Assembly (NCBI RefSeq): GCF_016900375.1
Contig: NZ_JACJKB010000008.1
Location: 1-64,000, forward strand
DNA: 64,000 nt
Reading direction: 5' to 3'
Source of the DNA: Collinsella tanakaei
GTDB taxonomy: Bacteria; Actinomycetota; Coriobacteriia; Coriobacteriales; Coriobacteriaceae
A program made the position numbers and the translations under genes. Positions 7,110-16,405 of the stretch are shown piece by piece (within the stretch, counting starts at the first letter, position 1; each line of letters opens with the position of its first letter). The notes beneath the pieces are model-generated. The model saw only the letters and a program-made list of their open reading frames with translations. It ran no database searches and was not told the DNA's origin.

Positions 7110-8255
7110 ATGATCTACCTGAACAACGCCGCGACGACCATCCAGAAGCCGCCGGCGGTCGCCGAGGCGGTCGTCGCCGCCATGGCGGGCGCAGGCAGCA
7201 GCTCGCGCGGGGCGTCCGCCAACGACCTTGCAGCGGCGCGCTCCGTCGCGGGCGCGCGCGTACGGCTCGCGCGCCTTATCGGCTTTTCGCACCCCGAGCG
7301 CGTGATCTTCACCCAAAACGCGACGATGGCGCTGAACACGGCCATCTTCGGCCTGCTGCGTCCGGGCGATCATGTGATCACGACGGATTTCGAGCACAAC
7401 TCGGTGCTGCGTCCGCTGCACGAGCTCGAGCGCCGCGGCGTCATCGACCTCGATTACCTGCGCGCCGACGCATCGGGCCGCCTGCATATGGAGGACCTCG
7501 AGGGGCTCTTCCGCCCCAACACGGCTGCTGTCGTGTCCACGCATGCGTCCAACCTGACGGGCGCCATCGTGGACGCCGCCGCGCTCGCCGAGGCGGCCCA
7601 TGCGCATGGCGCCCGGTTCGTGCTCGATGCCTCGCAGACACTCGGCGCGCTGCCGGTAGACATGGTGGCGCTCGGGGCCGACATCCTGTGCTTCACGGGT
7701 CACAAGGCCCTTATGGGCCCGCAGGGCACCGGCGGTCTTGCCGTGGTTTCCGACGTGGAGCTCGCACCCCTCGTGCACGGGGGTACAGGCGTCAAGAGCG
7801 CTGATCCCCTCCAGCCCGAAAGCTATCCGGAGCATCTGGAGGCAGGCACTATGAACGGGCACGGCCTGGCCGGCCTCGATGCCGCTCTGGAGTTCCTGCT
7901 CGACCTGGGTGTCGATCAGGTGGAGCGCCACGAGCGCGATTTGCGCGAGCGCTTCTGCGCAGGTGTGGCTGGCGCCGCGGGCGTCACCGTGTACGGTCAA
8001 GATGACGGCCATGGGCACGCGGGCGTGGTGGCGCTGAACCTTGCCGGCATGGATTCCTCGACGCTGGCCGATCGCTTGGCCTACGAGCACGGCATCGCCA
8101 CGCGCGCCGGCTTGCACTGCGCCCCGCGCATGCACGCGGCGCTGGGTACACTCGAGCAGGGCGCGGTTCGGTTCTCGTTCGGCTGGTACACCACCGCAAG
8201 CGACATCGATGCCGCCGTGGAGGCTCTTGCCGCAATCGCGGCGGAGCTCGACTGA
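7110..8255 (+). CDS. Cysteine desulfurase-family PLP enzyme (selenium cluster type)
   Basis: 381 residues of the class V aminotransferase fold, opening MIYLNNAATT. The PLP lysine is K199 in FTGHKALMGPQGTG, the PLP-phosphate region is NATMALN, and the persulfide-forming cysteine is C337 in GLHCAPRMH. The enzyme would take sulphur from cysteine or selenium from selenocysteine and pass it to a carrier. Its neighbours suggest delivery to YedF or the DUF3343 protein and then to SelD, rather than general Fe-S assembly, since no SUF or ISC scaffold gene is adjacent. The family corresponds to the desulfurases found beside orphan selD genes. Confidence 0.88.
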   Translation: MIYLNNAATTIQKPPAVAEAVVAAMAGAGSSSRGASANDLAAARSVAGARVRLARLIGFSHPERVIFTQNATMALNTAIFGLLRPGDHVITTDFEHNSVLRPLHELERRGVIDLDYLRADASGRLHMEDLEGLFRPNTAAVVSTHASNLTGAIVDAAALAEAAHAHGARFVLDASQTLGALPVDMVALGADILCFTGHKALMGPQGTGGLAVVSDVELAPLVHGGTGVKSADPLQPESYPEHLEAGTMNGHGLAGLDAALEFLLDLGVDQVERHERDLRERFCAGVAGAAGVTVYGQDDGHGHAGVVALNLAGMDSSTLADRLAYEHGIATRAGLHCAPRMHAALGTLEQGAVRFSFGWYTTASDIDAAVEALAAIAAELD

Positions 8256-8273
8256 TGGAGGGAAGGGGAGCGC

Positions 8274-8519
8274 ATGGGGCGTGAGCGGACCGAGCGCATC
8301 GTCGTTTCGTTTTCCAGCACCTTCGATGCCATGGAGGCGGAGCGCCTGTGCCAGGAGGCGGGTGTCGCGGGGCGCATCATCCCGCTTCCCGTCGAGATCG
8401 ATTCCGAATGCGGGCTGGCGTGGTCCATGCCCACCGATGACGATGCGGTGCTTGCCGCATTTAACGCGGCAACCGAGGGGCACCTTGTTCCCGAGGGCAT
8501 CCATCACCTGATGTTGTAA
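8274..8519 (+). CDS. DUF3343 protein, putative selenium/sulphur carrier
   Basis: 81 residues, with a good ribosome site (GGAGGGAAGGGGA) before the ATG. DUF3343 members are small cytoplasmic proteins with an N-terminal VVSFSSTFDAMEAERL-type helix and a central segment ending in a single conserved cysteine (SECGLAW here). They occur almost only beside selD, yedF and desulfurase genes or near 2-hydroxyacyl-CoA dehydratase-like proteins. Both contexts occur in this window. A carrier role is inferred from this association; the biochemistry is not established. Confidence 0.82.
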   Translation: MGRERTERIVVSFSSTFDAMEAERLCQEAGVAGRIIPLPVEIDSECGLAWSMPTDDDAVLAAFNAATEGHLVPEGIHHLML

Positions 8520-8574
8520 GAGGTTCTGATGCCTGTTGGGCTGGTCCAGCAGGCGGCATGGGGAGGTTTTAGCC

Positions 8575-9615
8575 ATGGAGACCACGGTCAAGCTCACCAA
8601 GCTCGCGGACTGCGCGGGCTGCGGGGCGAAGGTCGGAGCCGGTGAGCTCGCGCAGCTGTTCGAGGGCTTTCCCGATGTTCACGATCCCAACCTGCTGGTG
8701 GGATTCGATCATGCCGACGACGCCGCCGTCTACAAGCTGCGCGATGACCTGGCGATCGTGCAGACGCTCGACTTCTTCCCGCCCATCGCGGACGACCCCT
8801 TCACGTTCGGTCAGATCGCGGCGGCAAACGCCCTGTCGGATATCTACGCCATGGGTGGACGCCCCATCACGGCGCTGAACATCATGGCGGTGCCGGAAGA
8901 CATGCCCAAGGACGCCGTGCGCGAGATCCTGCGCGGAGGCGCCACGAAGGTCGCCGAGGCGGGTGCCATCGTGGCGGGCGGCCATAGCATCTACGATGCG
9001 GAGCCCAAGTACGGCCTGTCCGTGACGGGCGTCATCGACCCGGCGAAGCTGCTGCGCAACGACACCGCGCAGGTCGGCGACGTGCTCATCTACACCAAGC
9101 CCGTGGGCATCGGAATCATGACCACAGCCCTCAAGGGTGGCCTTGCCGGCGAGGAGGATCGCGCGCGCGTCGAGGGGCTCATGTGCACGCTCAACCGCGC
9201 TGCTGCGGAGGCGGCGCGCCCCTTTGCGGTGCACGCCTGCACCGACATCACGGGTTTCGCGGTGCTGGGGCACATGCTCGAGCTCGCGCAAGGGTCCGAC
9301 ACCTGCATCGAGCTCGATTCCGCTGCGTTCGAGTTCTTGCCCGGAGCCCTGGACTTCGCCGCAATGGGTATTCTGCCTGCCGGCGTGTACCGCAATCGGC
9401 GCTATGCGGAGGCGGAGGTCGAGATTGCGCCCGAGGTTTCGCTTTCCGTTGCCGACGCTCTTTTTGACCCTCAGACCTCCGGTGGCCTGTTGTTCGCAGT
9501 CGACGCCTCCGATGCCGATGCTCTCATGGCGGCGCTTGACGGCGCGGTGCCCGCGGCGCAGCGGATCGGCGTCGTGCGGAGCTACGAGGGCGGGGCGCGC
9601 GTTCGCGTGCGGTAG
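8575..9615 (+). CDS. selD: Selenide, water dikinase
   Basis: 346 residues from the ATG at 8575 (GGAGG seven bases upstream); an upstream TTG at 8536 lacks support. SelD makes selenophosphate from selenide and ATP. The active-site loop DCAGCGAK keeps the catalytic cysteine (C16, equivalent to E. coli C17) and lysine (K19), while the second cysteine of the E. coli CGC motif is alanine. Other signatures are GFDHADDAAVY (metal/ATP aspartates), the NALSDIYAMGG motif and GGHSIYDAEPKYGLSVTG. No selA, selB or tRNA-Sec is visible in the window. The partners are those of the orphan-SelD system feeding selenium-dependent molybdenum hydroxylases, and such a hydroxylase is encoded at 11898-15718. Last gene of the operon. 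Confidence 0.93.
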   Translation: METTVKLTKLADCAGCGAKVGAGELAQLFEGFPDVHDPNLLVGFDHADDAAVYKLRDDLAIVQTLDFFPPIADDPFTFGQIAAANALSDIYAMGGRPITALNIMAVPEDMPKDAVREILRGGATKVAEAGAIVAGGHSIYDAEPKYGLSVTGVIDPAKLLRNDTAQVGDVLIYTKPVGIGIMTTALKGGLAGEEDRARVEGLMCTLNRAAAEAARPFAVHACTDITGFAVLGHMLELAQGSDTCIELDSAAFEFLPGALDFAAMGILPAGVYRNRRYAEAEVEIAPEVSLSVADALFDPQTSGGLLFAVDASDADALMAALDGAVPAAQRIGVVRSYEGGARVRVR

Positions 9616-9786
9616 GGCTCTCAAGCGGGCACCGTGTGTCCGAGCGCTCGACGCCTCGCTTTGAGGTCTGCTCGCTCAGCCGGGAAACTCAAACTGCATA
9701 GAATCGGCGGTGTCGTGCATAGGTTGTACCTTTTGCCATCCTCGTTCGCTGTTTGAGGGCTGCGCGCGGCGGTTTCATGCCGCTCT

Positions 9787-9943
9787 CCTGGATGCTTTCG
9801 CGGGTTTTGTACCCGCTCCGGCGCATGGGCGGAGGCTCAGAGCCCCGCCGGAGGAGCTATTTACATCGCTTCGGGGTTCAGTTGGGCTATTCAGCGGCGG
9901 GGGAGGGTGCCCTTGCGGTACAAAACTCGCAAAAGTATCCAGG
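9787..9943. repeat. MITE-like element with about 29-bp imperfect inverted ends
   Basis: The 553-bp gap before gdhA contains no convincing gene. It holds an inverted repeat, 9787-9816 against 9915-9943, sharing GTTTTGTACC, GCTTT/ACTTT and CCTGGAT-type ends. Inside is a second hairpin, CTCCGGCG/CGCCGGAG near 9816-9853, with GGCTCAGAGCC at its tip. It could be a small non-autonomous mobile element or a structured RNA. The rest of the gap (9944-10168) shows nothing recognisable apart from a run of T before 10140. Confidence 0.5.
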
Positions 9944-10117
9944 CGGGTCCCGTACGTCCTGATTTGCCGTGCGACATACGACATCTGCGCAGTTGAGAAA
10001 CACGGGTGAAACGTTTTCGCAACATCACGGATACGACATAGATATTTAGCAGGCCAAACGTTGAAATCTCTGTAGCGGGCTCATTGCTTTTAGGTAAAGC
10101 GCGTCAATCTGCCGTAG

Positions 10118-11524
<1,407 letters not shown>

Positions 11525-11555
11525 TAATAGCGCTGCCAATCGAATCGTTATGTGG

Positions 11556-11580
11556 AGGGACGGTCATCGAGGCCGTCCCT
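11556..11580 (+). terminator. gdhA terminator hairpin
   Basis: AGGGACGG pairs with CCGTCCCT over a nine-base loop. It abuts the long R2 palindrome that starts at 11579, so the repeat has inserted directly behind the stem. Confidence 0.55.
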
Positions 11581-11690
11581 CCCTGCCATTCCTGCAATTT
11601 CGGGGACAGGTCCCAAACTTTCATCGATGCCCTCCAGGGCATCGATGAAAGTTTGGGACCTGTCCCCGAAATTGCAGGAATGGCAGGGAG
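11579..11690. repeat. Perfect 55-bp-arm palindrome containing two R2 cores
   Basis: Arms of 55 bp match exactly around a 2-bp centre. Each arm carries GGGGACAGGTCCCAAACTTT followed by a CATCGATG-type palindrome near the centre and TTCCTGCAATTT on the outside. The 373-bp gap between gdhA and the hydroxylase genes otherwise holds only the gdhA terminator and a probable promoter region around 11700-11890 (for example TACACT near 11845). Confidence 0.85.
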
Positions 11691-11897
11691 TTTTCCACCG
11701 GTTATTGAACTTATCAACAAATGAATACTATCTAACACAAAGCTGTTCTCTGCAGCGCCATCCTGTCGATGATGCGCCAGCGCCGTGCGCAGCGGGTATT
11801 TTGCGTGTCGCCGAAGCGCCGTGAGCGGGGAGCCGGGCCCTCAGGTACACTGTGAAGATGTGCATAAAAGCAGCCAATCTTTGCAGATGGGAGAGCA

Positions 11898-12749
11898 ATG
11901 CTCAAGTTTGGGAGCTATGTTCGCGCGGCGAACATCGATGACGCTCTGGAGGTGCTGCGGTTCAAGAAGGGCGCTATGGTCCTCGGCGGCGGCATTTGGA
12001 TGCGTCTTTCGAACCGTACGGTGCCCTGCGTGATCGACCTTTCGGACTGCGGTCTCAACACGATCGAGGAGACCGACGACGAGTTCCGCATCGGCGCCTA
12101 CGTCACCCTGCGCGACCTCGAGGTCGCCGGCAAGCTCAACGCGGTGACGGGCAACGTGCTGCGCGACGCCGTCCACGATATCGTGGGCGTGCAGATGCGC
12201 CAGCTCGCGACGGTGGGCGGCAGCGTCTTCGGACGTTTCGGCTTCTCCGATGTCATCTGCGCGCTTCTGGCGCTCGACACGGACGTGGAGCTCGCCGGCG
12301 CTGGCCGCATGCCGCTGGCGCAGTTTATCGACATGCCCTATGAGCTCGATGTTCTGACCCATGTGATCGTTCGCAAGCGCGATTACCGCGCGGCGTACCA
12401 GTGCATGCGCAAGGCGGCGACGGACTTCGCTTCCGCCAATGCGTGCGCCGCGTACTGGGACGGCTCCTGGCACGTTTCGGTGGGTGCGCGTCCCGCGAAG
12501 GCGCGCCTGCTTGCCGGCGATGCCCTGGGTATCGCCTCTGCAGAGCCCACCGCCGAGGAGATCGCGTGCGCCATCGAGGCGGTTCGCAGCCTGAAATACA
12601 GCTCCAACCTGTGGGGCTCCGAGCGCTACCGCCGCCACCTTGCCGGCGTGCTTGCTGCCCGCGCCATCGTTGAGGCGGCCCCGTATTCCTCGCCCGAGGC
12701 GGCCGATGCCGCACGGGCCGTCTGCTCCGGTGAGGAGGCGATCGCATGA
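11898..12749 (+). CDS. Molybdenum hydroxylase, FAD-binding subunit (CoxM/XdhB type)
   Basis: 283 residues. The FAD domain has the N-terminal GGGIWMRL loop and the RQLATVGGSVFG motif (about residues 99-110), both typical of the medium subunit of xanthine dehydrogenase-like enzymes, and a C-terminal CO-dehydrogenase-flavoprotein-like domain. It passes electrons from the Fe-S subunit to the acceptor. The gene starts at ATG 11898 after GGGAG. Its last four bases overlap the start of the Fe-S subunit gene (ATGA), which gives tight translational coupling. The neighbouring selD operon suggests that the holoenzyme carries labile selenium at the molybdenum site. Confidence 0.87.
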   Translation: MLKFGSYVRAANIDDALEVLRFKKGAMVLGGGIWMRLSNRTVPCVIDLSDCGLNTIEETDDEFRIGAYVTLRDLEVAGKLNAVTGNVLRDAVHDIVGVQMRQLATVGGSVFGRFGFSDVICALLALDTDVELAGAGRMPLAQFIDMPYELDVLTHVIVRKRDYRAAYQCMRKAATDFASANACAAYWDGSWHVSVGARPAKARLLAGDALGIASAEPTAEEIACAIEAVRSLKYSSNLWGSERYRRHLAGVLAARAIVEAAPYSSPEAADAARAVCSGEEAIA

Positions 12750-13288
12750 GCGGAAAGCTGATGGACGTCACCGTCGTCTTGAACGGCAAGAAGGTCGCCG
12801 CCTCCGTGGCGCCCGACCAGTCGCTGCTCGCCTTCGTGCGCGATCACGGCTGCAAGTCCGTGAAGTGCGCCTGCGAGACCACGAACTGCGGTCTATGCAC
12901 GGTGTGGCTCGATGGCCGCGCGGTGCTGTCGTGCGCCGTGCCGATGGCCCGCGCGAACGGCCACGAGGTCACGACGCTCGAGGGCCTGCAGGCGGAGTCG
13001 GCCGATTTCGCGCGCTGCATGGCCGAGGAGGGCGCGGAGCAGTGCGGCTTCTGCTCGCCCGGCCTGATCATGAACGTGCTCGCAATGGAGCGCGAGATCC
13101 GCGAGCGCGCGGAGGCCGAGGGCACCGCGCCCGCCATGCCCACCGAGGATGACATGAACAGCTATCTGGCCGGCAATCTCTGCCGTTGCACGGGATATAC
13201 GAGCCAGCGCCGCGCCATCCGCCGCTATATGGAGAGCCGCTTCGCCGCAGCCGGCGAGGCTTCCGCGGCGGCTGGAGAGGGGGAGTAG
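12746..13288 (+). CDS. Molybdenum hydroxylase, 2Fe-2S subunit (CoxS type)
   Basis: 180 residues. The N-terminal plant-ferredoxin domain has CETTNCGLC and a later cysteine in AVLSC. The C-terminal four-helix domain has CGFCSPG and CRCTGY for the second [2Fe-2S] cluster. The role is electron transfer from the molybdopterin centre to FAD. A 15-residue acidic insertion (ERAEAEGTAPAMPTEDD) separates the second cluster motifs and may be a lineage feature. The gene overlaps the preceding FAD subunit gene by four bases and lies three bases before the large subunit gene. Confidence 0.9.
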   Translation: MSGKLMDVTVVLNGKKVAASVAPDQSLLAFVRDHGCKSVKCACETTNCGLCTVWLDGRAVLSCAVPMARANGHEVTTLEGLQAESADFARCMAEEGAEQCGFCSPGLIMNVLAMEREIRERAEAEGTAPAMPTEDDMNSYLAGNLCRCTGYTSQRRAIRRYMESRFAAAGEASAAAGEGE

Positions 13289-13291
13289 CCC

Positions 13292-15718
13292 ATGAGCATG
13301 ATCGTCACGCGCGAAAGCGAGCGCGAGAACCTGACCCATATCGGCGCGAAGACCGTCAAGAAGGACGCCTACGCCCTGCTTGCCGGCAAGCCGCTCTACA
13401 CGAACGACATCGTGCCCGCCGATGTCCTCACCCTCAAGATCCTGCACAGCCCGCACGCCTTCGCGCGCATCCGGTCCATCGACACGTCGCGCGCGGAGAA
13501 GATCCCGGGCGTCGTTGCCGTCTACACCTATAAGGATGTGCCGAACAAGCGCTTCACGCTCGCCGGCCAGAGCTATCCCGAGGCGAGCCCGTATGACCGC
13601 CTCATCCTCGACGAGGTCGTGCGCTACGTGGGCGACGAGGTCGCCATCGTGGCGGCCGAGACCGAGGACGCGGCCGAGCGTGCGCTCAAGCTCATCAAGG
13701 TCGACTACGAGGTCATGGAGCCCGTGCTCGACTTCACGCGCGCCAAGGGCAACCCGGTCGTCATCCACACCGAGGACAACTACCACGTGAACGGTGCGTG
13801 GATCAACAACGACCGCATGAACAACGTCGTGGCCTCCGGTCTGTCGGAGCACGGCGACCTCGAGGCGGCCTTCGACGAGTGCGATATCGTCGTCGACGAG
13901 ACCTACCACACGCTGGCCGACGCCCAGGCGATGATGGAGACGTTCCGCTCCTTCGCCGAGATCGACGCCTACGGCCGCATCACGGTGACCTCCTCCACGC
14001 AGGTGCCGTTCCACGTGCGCCGCATGGTCGCCAACGCCCTGGATATCCCGCAGTCGCGCGTGCGCGTGGTCAAGCCCCGCATCGGCGGCGGCTTCGGCGC
14101 CAAGCAGACGGGCTGCAACGAGATCTTCTGCGCCTTCGTGACCGCGAAGACCGGGCGTCCCTCCAAGATCATCTACACGCGCGAGGAGACGCTCGCGTCG
14201 TCTAACTCGCGCCACGAGATGCAGCTGCACGTGCGCCTCGGCGCCAAGAACGACGGCACGATCGTGGCCATCGACCTGTACACGCTCTCCAACCAGGGTG
14301 CCTACGGCGAGCACGGTCCCACGACCGTCGGCCTTTCGGGCCACAAAAGCCTGCCGCTGTACAACCACGCCAAGGCGAGTCGTTTTGCCTTCGACGTGGT
14401 GTACTCCAACACCATGCCAGCGGGCGCCTACCGCGGCTACGGCGCGACCCAGGGCCTGTTCGCCGTCGAGTCCGCCGTGAACGAGCTGGCCGACCGCCTG
14501 GGCATGGATCCCTGCGAGATCCGCCTGAAGAACCTGGTCACGCCGGGTGAGCGCCTGGCGCAGTACGACGACAACGAGCTGTATTCCTGCACCGCCGCCG
14601 ACTGCCTGCGCCGCGCGATGGAGATGATCGGCTGGGCCGACAAGCCGCTGCGACAGGACCTGGGCGACCGCGTGCGCGGCCTGGGCGTGGCGCTCTCCAT
14701 GCAGGGCTCGGCCATCGCCAAGATCGACATCGGCTCGGTCGACCTGCGCGTCGAGGAGTCCGGCTTCTACACGCTGTCCATCGGTGCCACCGACATGGGC
14801 ACGGGCTGTGACACGATCCTCGCGCAGTTCGCCGCCGAGGCGCTGCGCTGCGACACCGACCGCATCGTCGTGCACGGCGTCGATACCGACGTGTCGCCCT
14901 TCGACACGGGTTCCTACGCGAGCGCATCCACCTACCTGACCGGTATGGCCGTGCTGAAGGCCGCCGAGCAGCTCATCGCCGAGCTGCGCCGTCGCGCAGC
15001 GGGCTTCATGGGCGTCGACGTGAACGACGTCCTGTTCGATGGCGACGACATGCTCGCTTTCGAGCCGGGTGTGCTCGATGTTCCCGCCGATGTGGACAAG
15101 CCGGAGTTCTCCGGCATCTACGACGACGTCGAGGCCATCGCGCGCTCCTACCAGCTCGCCCAGGCCTCCCCGGATGCCGAGCCCGTGGCGAAGATGTCGC
15201 TCACCGAGCTTGCGAACAAGCTCGTGGCAGGCGGCGACGGCGACTGCCTGACGGCCCATGCCGCCGCGAGCTCGCCCACCAGCCCGCCGCCGTTCATGAG
15301 CGGTATCGCCGAGGTGGATGTCGACAAGGCCACCGGCAAGGTCACCGTGGTCGACTATGTGAGCGTCGTCGACTGCGGCACGGTGGTGAACGAGAACCTC
15401 GCGCGCGTGCAGGCCGAAGGCGGCATCGGCCAGGGCATCGGCATGGCGCTTACCGAGGACGTGCAGTACAGCGATCGCGGCCGCATGCGCACGCGCTCGT
15501 TCATGACGTACAAGGTGCCGACGCGCCTCGACCTGCCGAACATCCGCATGGAGTTCGCACCGAGCTACGAGCCCACCGGCCCGTTCGGCGCCAAGTCGAT
15601 CGGCGAGGTCGTCATCAACACGCCGTCGCCCGCCATCGCGAGCGCCGTGGCGCATGCGACCGGCCACTACGTCCGCACGCTGCCCATCACTCCCGAAAAG
15701 GCCCTCTTCGGCGAATAG
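13292..15718 (+). CDS. Molybdenum hydroxylase, molybdopterin-binding subunit (xanthine dehydrogenase family)
   Basis: 808 residues, the full length for the large subunit. The N-terminal aldehyde-oxidase a/b hammerhead domain is followed by molybdopterin-binding domains with RIGGGFGAKQ, GAYRGYGATQG, GTGCDTILAQ and GPFGAKSIGEV. E772 in the last motif is the conserved catalytic base. Enzymes of this family hydroxylate purines or other N-heterocycles with water as oxygen source. The preceding selenium genes fit the selenium-dependent members, in which selenium is a labile Mo ligand rather than selenocysteine; no in-frame TGA codon is seen. The substrate (xanthine, hypoxanthine, nicotinate or other) cannot be decided from the sequence. 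Confidence 0.9.
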   Translation: MSMIVTRESERENLTHIGAKTVKKDAYALLAGKPLYTNDIVPADVLTLKILHSPHAFARIRSIDTSRAEKIPGVVAVYTYKDVPNKRFTLAGQSYPEASPYDRLILDEVVRYVGDEVAIVAAETEDAAERALKLIKVDYEVMEPVLDFTRAKGNPVVIHTEDNYHVNGAWINNDRMNNVVASGLSEHGDLEAAFDECDIVVDETYHTLADAQAMMETFRSFAEIDAYGRITVTSSTQVPFHVRRMVANALDIPQSRVRVVKPRIGGGFGAKQTGCNEIFCAFVTAKTGRPSKIIYTREETLASSNSRHEMQLHVRLGAKNDGTIVAIDLYTLSNQGAYGEHGPTTVGLSGHKSLPLYNHAKASRFAFDVVYSNTMPAGAYRGYGATQGLFAVESAVNELADRLGMDPCEIRLKNLVTPGERLAQYDDNELYSCTAADCLRRAMEMIGWADKPLRQDLGDRVRGLGVALSMQGSAIAKIDIGSVDLRVEESGFYTLSIGATDMGTGCDTILAQFAAEALRCDTDRIVVHGVDTDVSPFDTGSYASASTYLTGMAVLKAAEQLIAELRRRAAGFMGVDVNDVLFDGDDMLAFEPGVLDVPADVDKPEFSGIYDDVEAIARSYQLAQASPDAEPVAKMSLTELANKLVAGGDGDCLTAHAAASSPTSPPPFMSGIAEVDVDKATGKVTVVDYVSVVDCGTVVNENLARVQAEGGIGQGIGMALTEDVQYSDRGRMRTRSFMTYKVPTRLDLPNIRMEFAPSYEPTGPFGAKSIGEVVINTPSPAIASAVAHATGHYVRTLPITPEKALFGE

Positions 15719-15730
15719 CCCGACCCGTCC

Positions 15731-15831
15731 GGCCGGCTGAGGCACCGCACCTTGCCGCTCAAGCCTTCGGGCGCCGCACGCCAGGCGTGCGCCCTCGGCT
15801 TTCGTGGCAATCTGCGGCACCTCAGCCGGCC
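15731..15831 (+). terminator. Long imperfect hairpin after the hydroxylase operon
   Basis: GGCCGGCTGAGG (15731-15742) pairs with CCTCAGCCGGCC (15820-15831). Inner segments TTGCCG.../...CGGCAA and GGGCGCCGCACGCC/GGCGTGCGCCC continue the stem with bulges. There is no T-run, so it may be a palindromic repeat acting as an RNA 3' end. Confidence 0.5.
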
Positions 15832-15843
15832 GTCTCCGTTGCC

Positions 15844-15957
15844 GACAAGATGGTGCCAGGCACAAACTTGTCGCCAGGCGTGGACAAGATGGTGCCAGGC
15901 ACAAACTTGTCGCCAGGCGTGGACAAGATGGTGCCGGGTGCAAACTTGTCGCTGGCT
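15844..15957. repeat. R6: three tandem 39-bp units
   Basis: Units start at 15844, 15883 and 15922. Each begins GACAAGATGGTGCCAGGCAC and ends in CTTGTCGCCAGGCGTG. The first two are identical and the third has drifted (GCCGGGTG, GCTGGCTTGG). GACAAG and CTTGTC make a hairpin in each unit. It belongs to the repeat-filled 533-bp gap between the hydroxylase and tRNA-Leu. Confidence 0.85.
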
Positions 15958-15962
15958 TGGCA

Positions 15963-16077
15963 TGTGCGCTTTTGGAACGTCTTGTAGCGTTTAACTGTGC
16001 GTTTTCGGAACACGGGGGCGCTTTGGATGTTCCGATAGCGCACAGTTTGCATTGGCCTATGTTCCGTTAGCGCACAG
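15963..16077. repeat. R4 repeat cluster
   Basis: A partial forward copy at 15963, a forward copy at 15995-16012, and two reverse copies at 16028-16045 and 16060-16077. The arrangement is the same as at 4908-5052. Confidence 0.8.
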
Positions 16078-16096
16078 CGATGTGCGGTGCCGAGGC

Positions 16097-16162
16097 GCAT
16101 GACAGTTAGGACGGGGCCCAGTGTCATGAACATGACACTGGGCCCCGTCCTAACTGTCATGC
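16097..16162. repeat. Perfect R1 palindrome, 32-bp arms
   Basis: Two R1 cores in head-to-head orientation, each GCATGACAGTTAGGACGGGG plus CCCAGTGTCATG, match exactly around a central AA. No gene lies in the remaining 16163-16251; TATCAT near 16225 may be the -10 of the tRNA-Leu promoter. Confidence 0.85.
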
Positions 16163-16251
16163 TCGGCGGCTATGTGCGCGTGCTGTGCGGGAAAGCTTCA
16201 CCGCACGCACGCTGGCCGTATCTGCTATCATTCAGAAACTGTGCGTAAACT

Positions 16252-16335
<84 letters not shown>

Positions 16336-16405
16336 AAACGCCGTGATTGGTTACAACGGGCTATCGGCACCCACGATATGCCGACGTACTGTAAGAGGAG
16401 GAACG

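Noticed and set aside
9710-10009. A 99-codon open frame in the gdhA leader
   Set aside because: No ribosome site, low-complexity content, and it overlaps the inverted repeat at 9787-9943.
13292-15718. Selenocysteine codon in the molybdenum subunit
   Set aside because: The frame is uninterrupted with no in-frame TGA; labile selenium needs none.
12893-15943. A 1016-codon open frame on the - strand across the molybdenum hydroxylase genes
   Set aside because: It mirrors the codon bias of the + strand genes, includes the repeat array at its N-terminus and has no recognisable domain.
15844-15957. Possible CRISPR array
   Set aside because: Three direct units without spacers between them; the repeat is tandem, not spacer-separated, and no cas gene is present.
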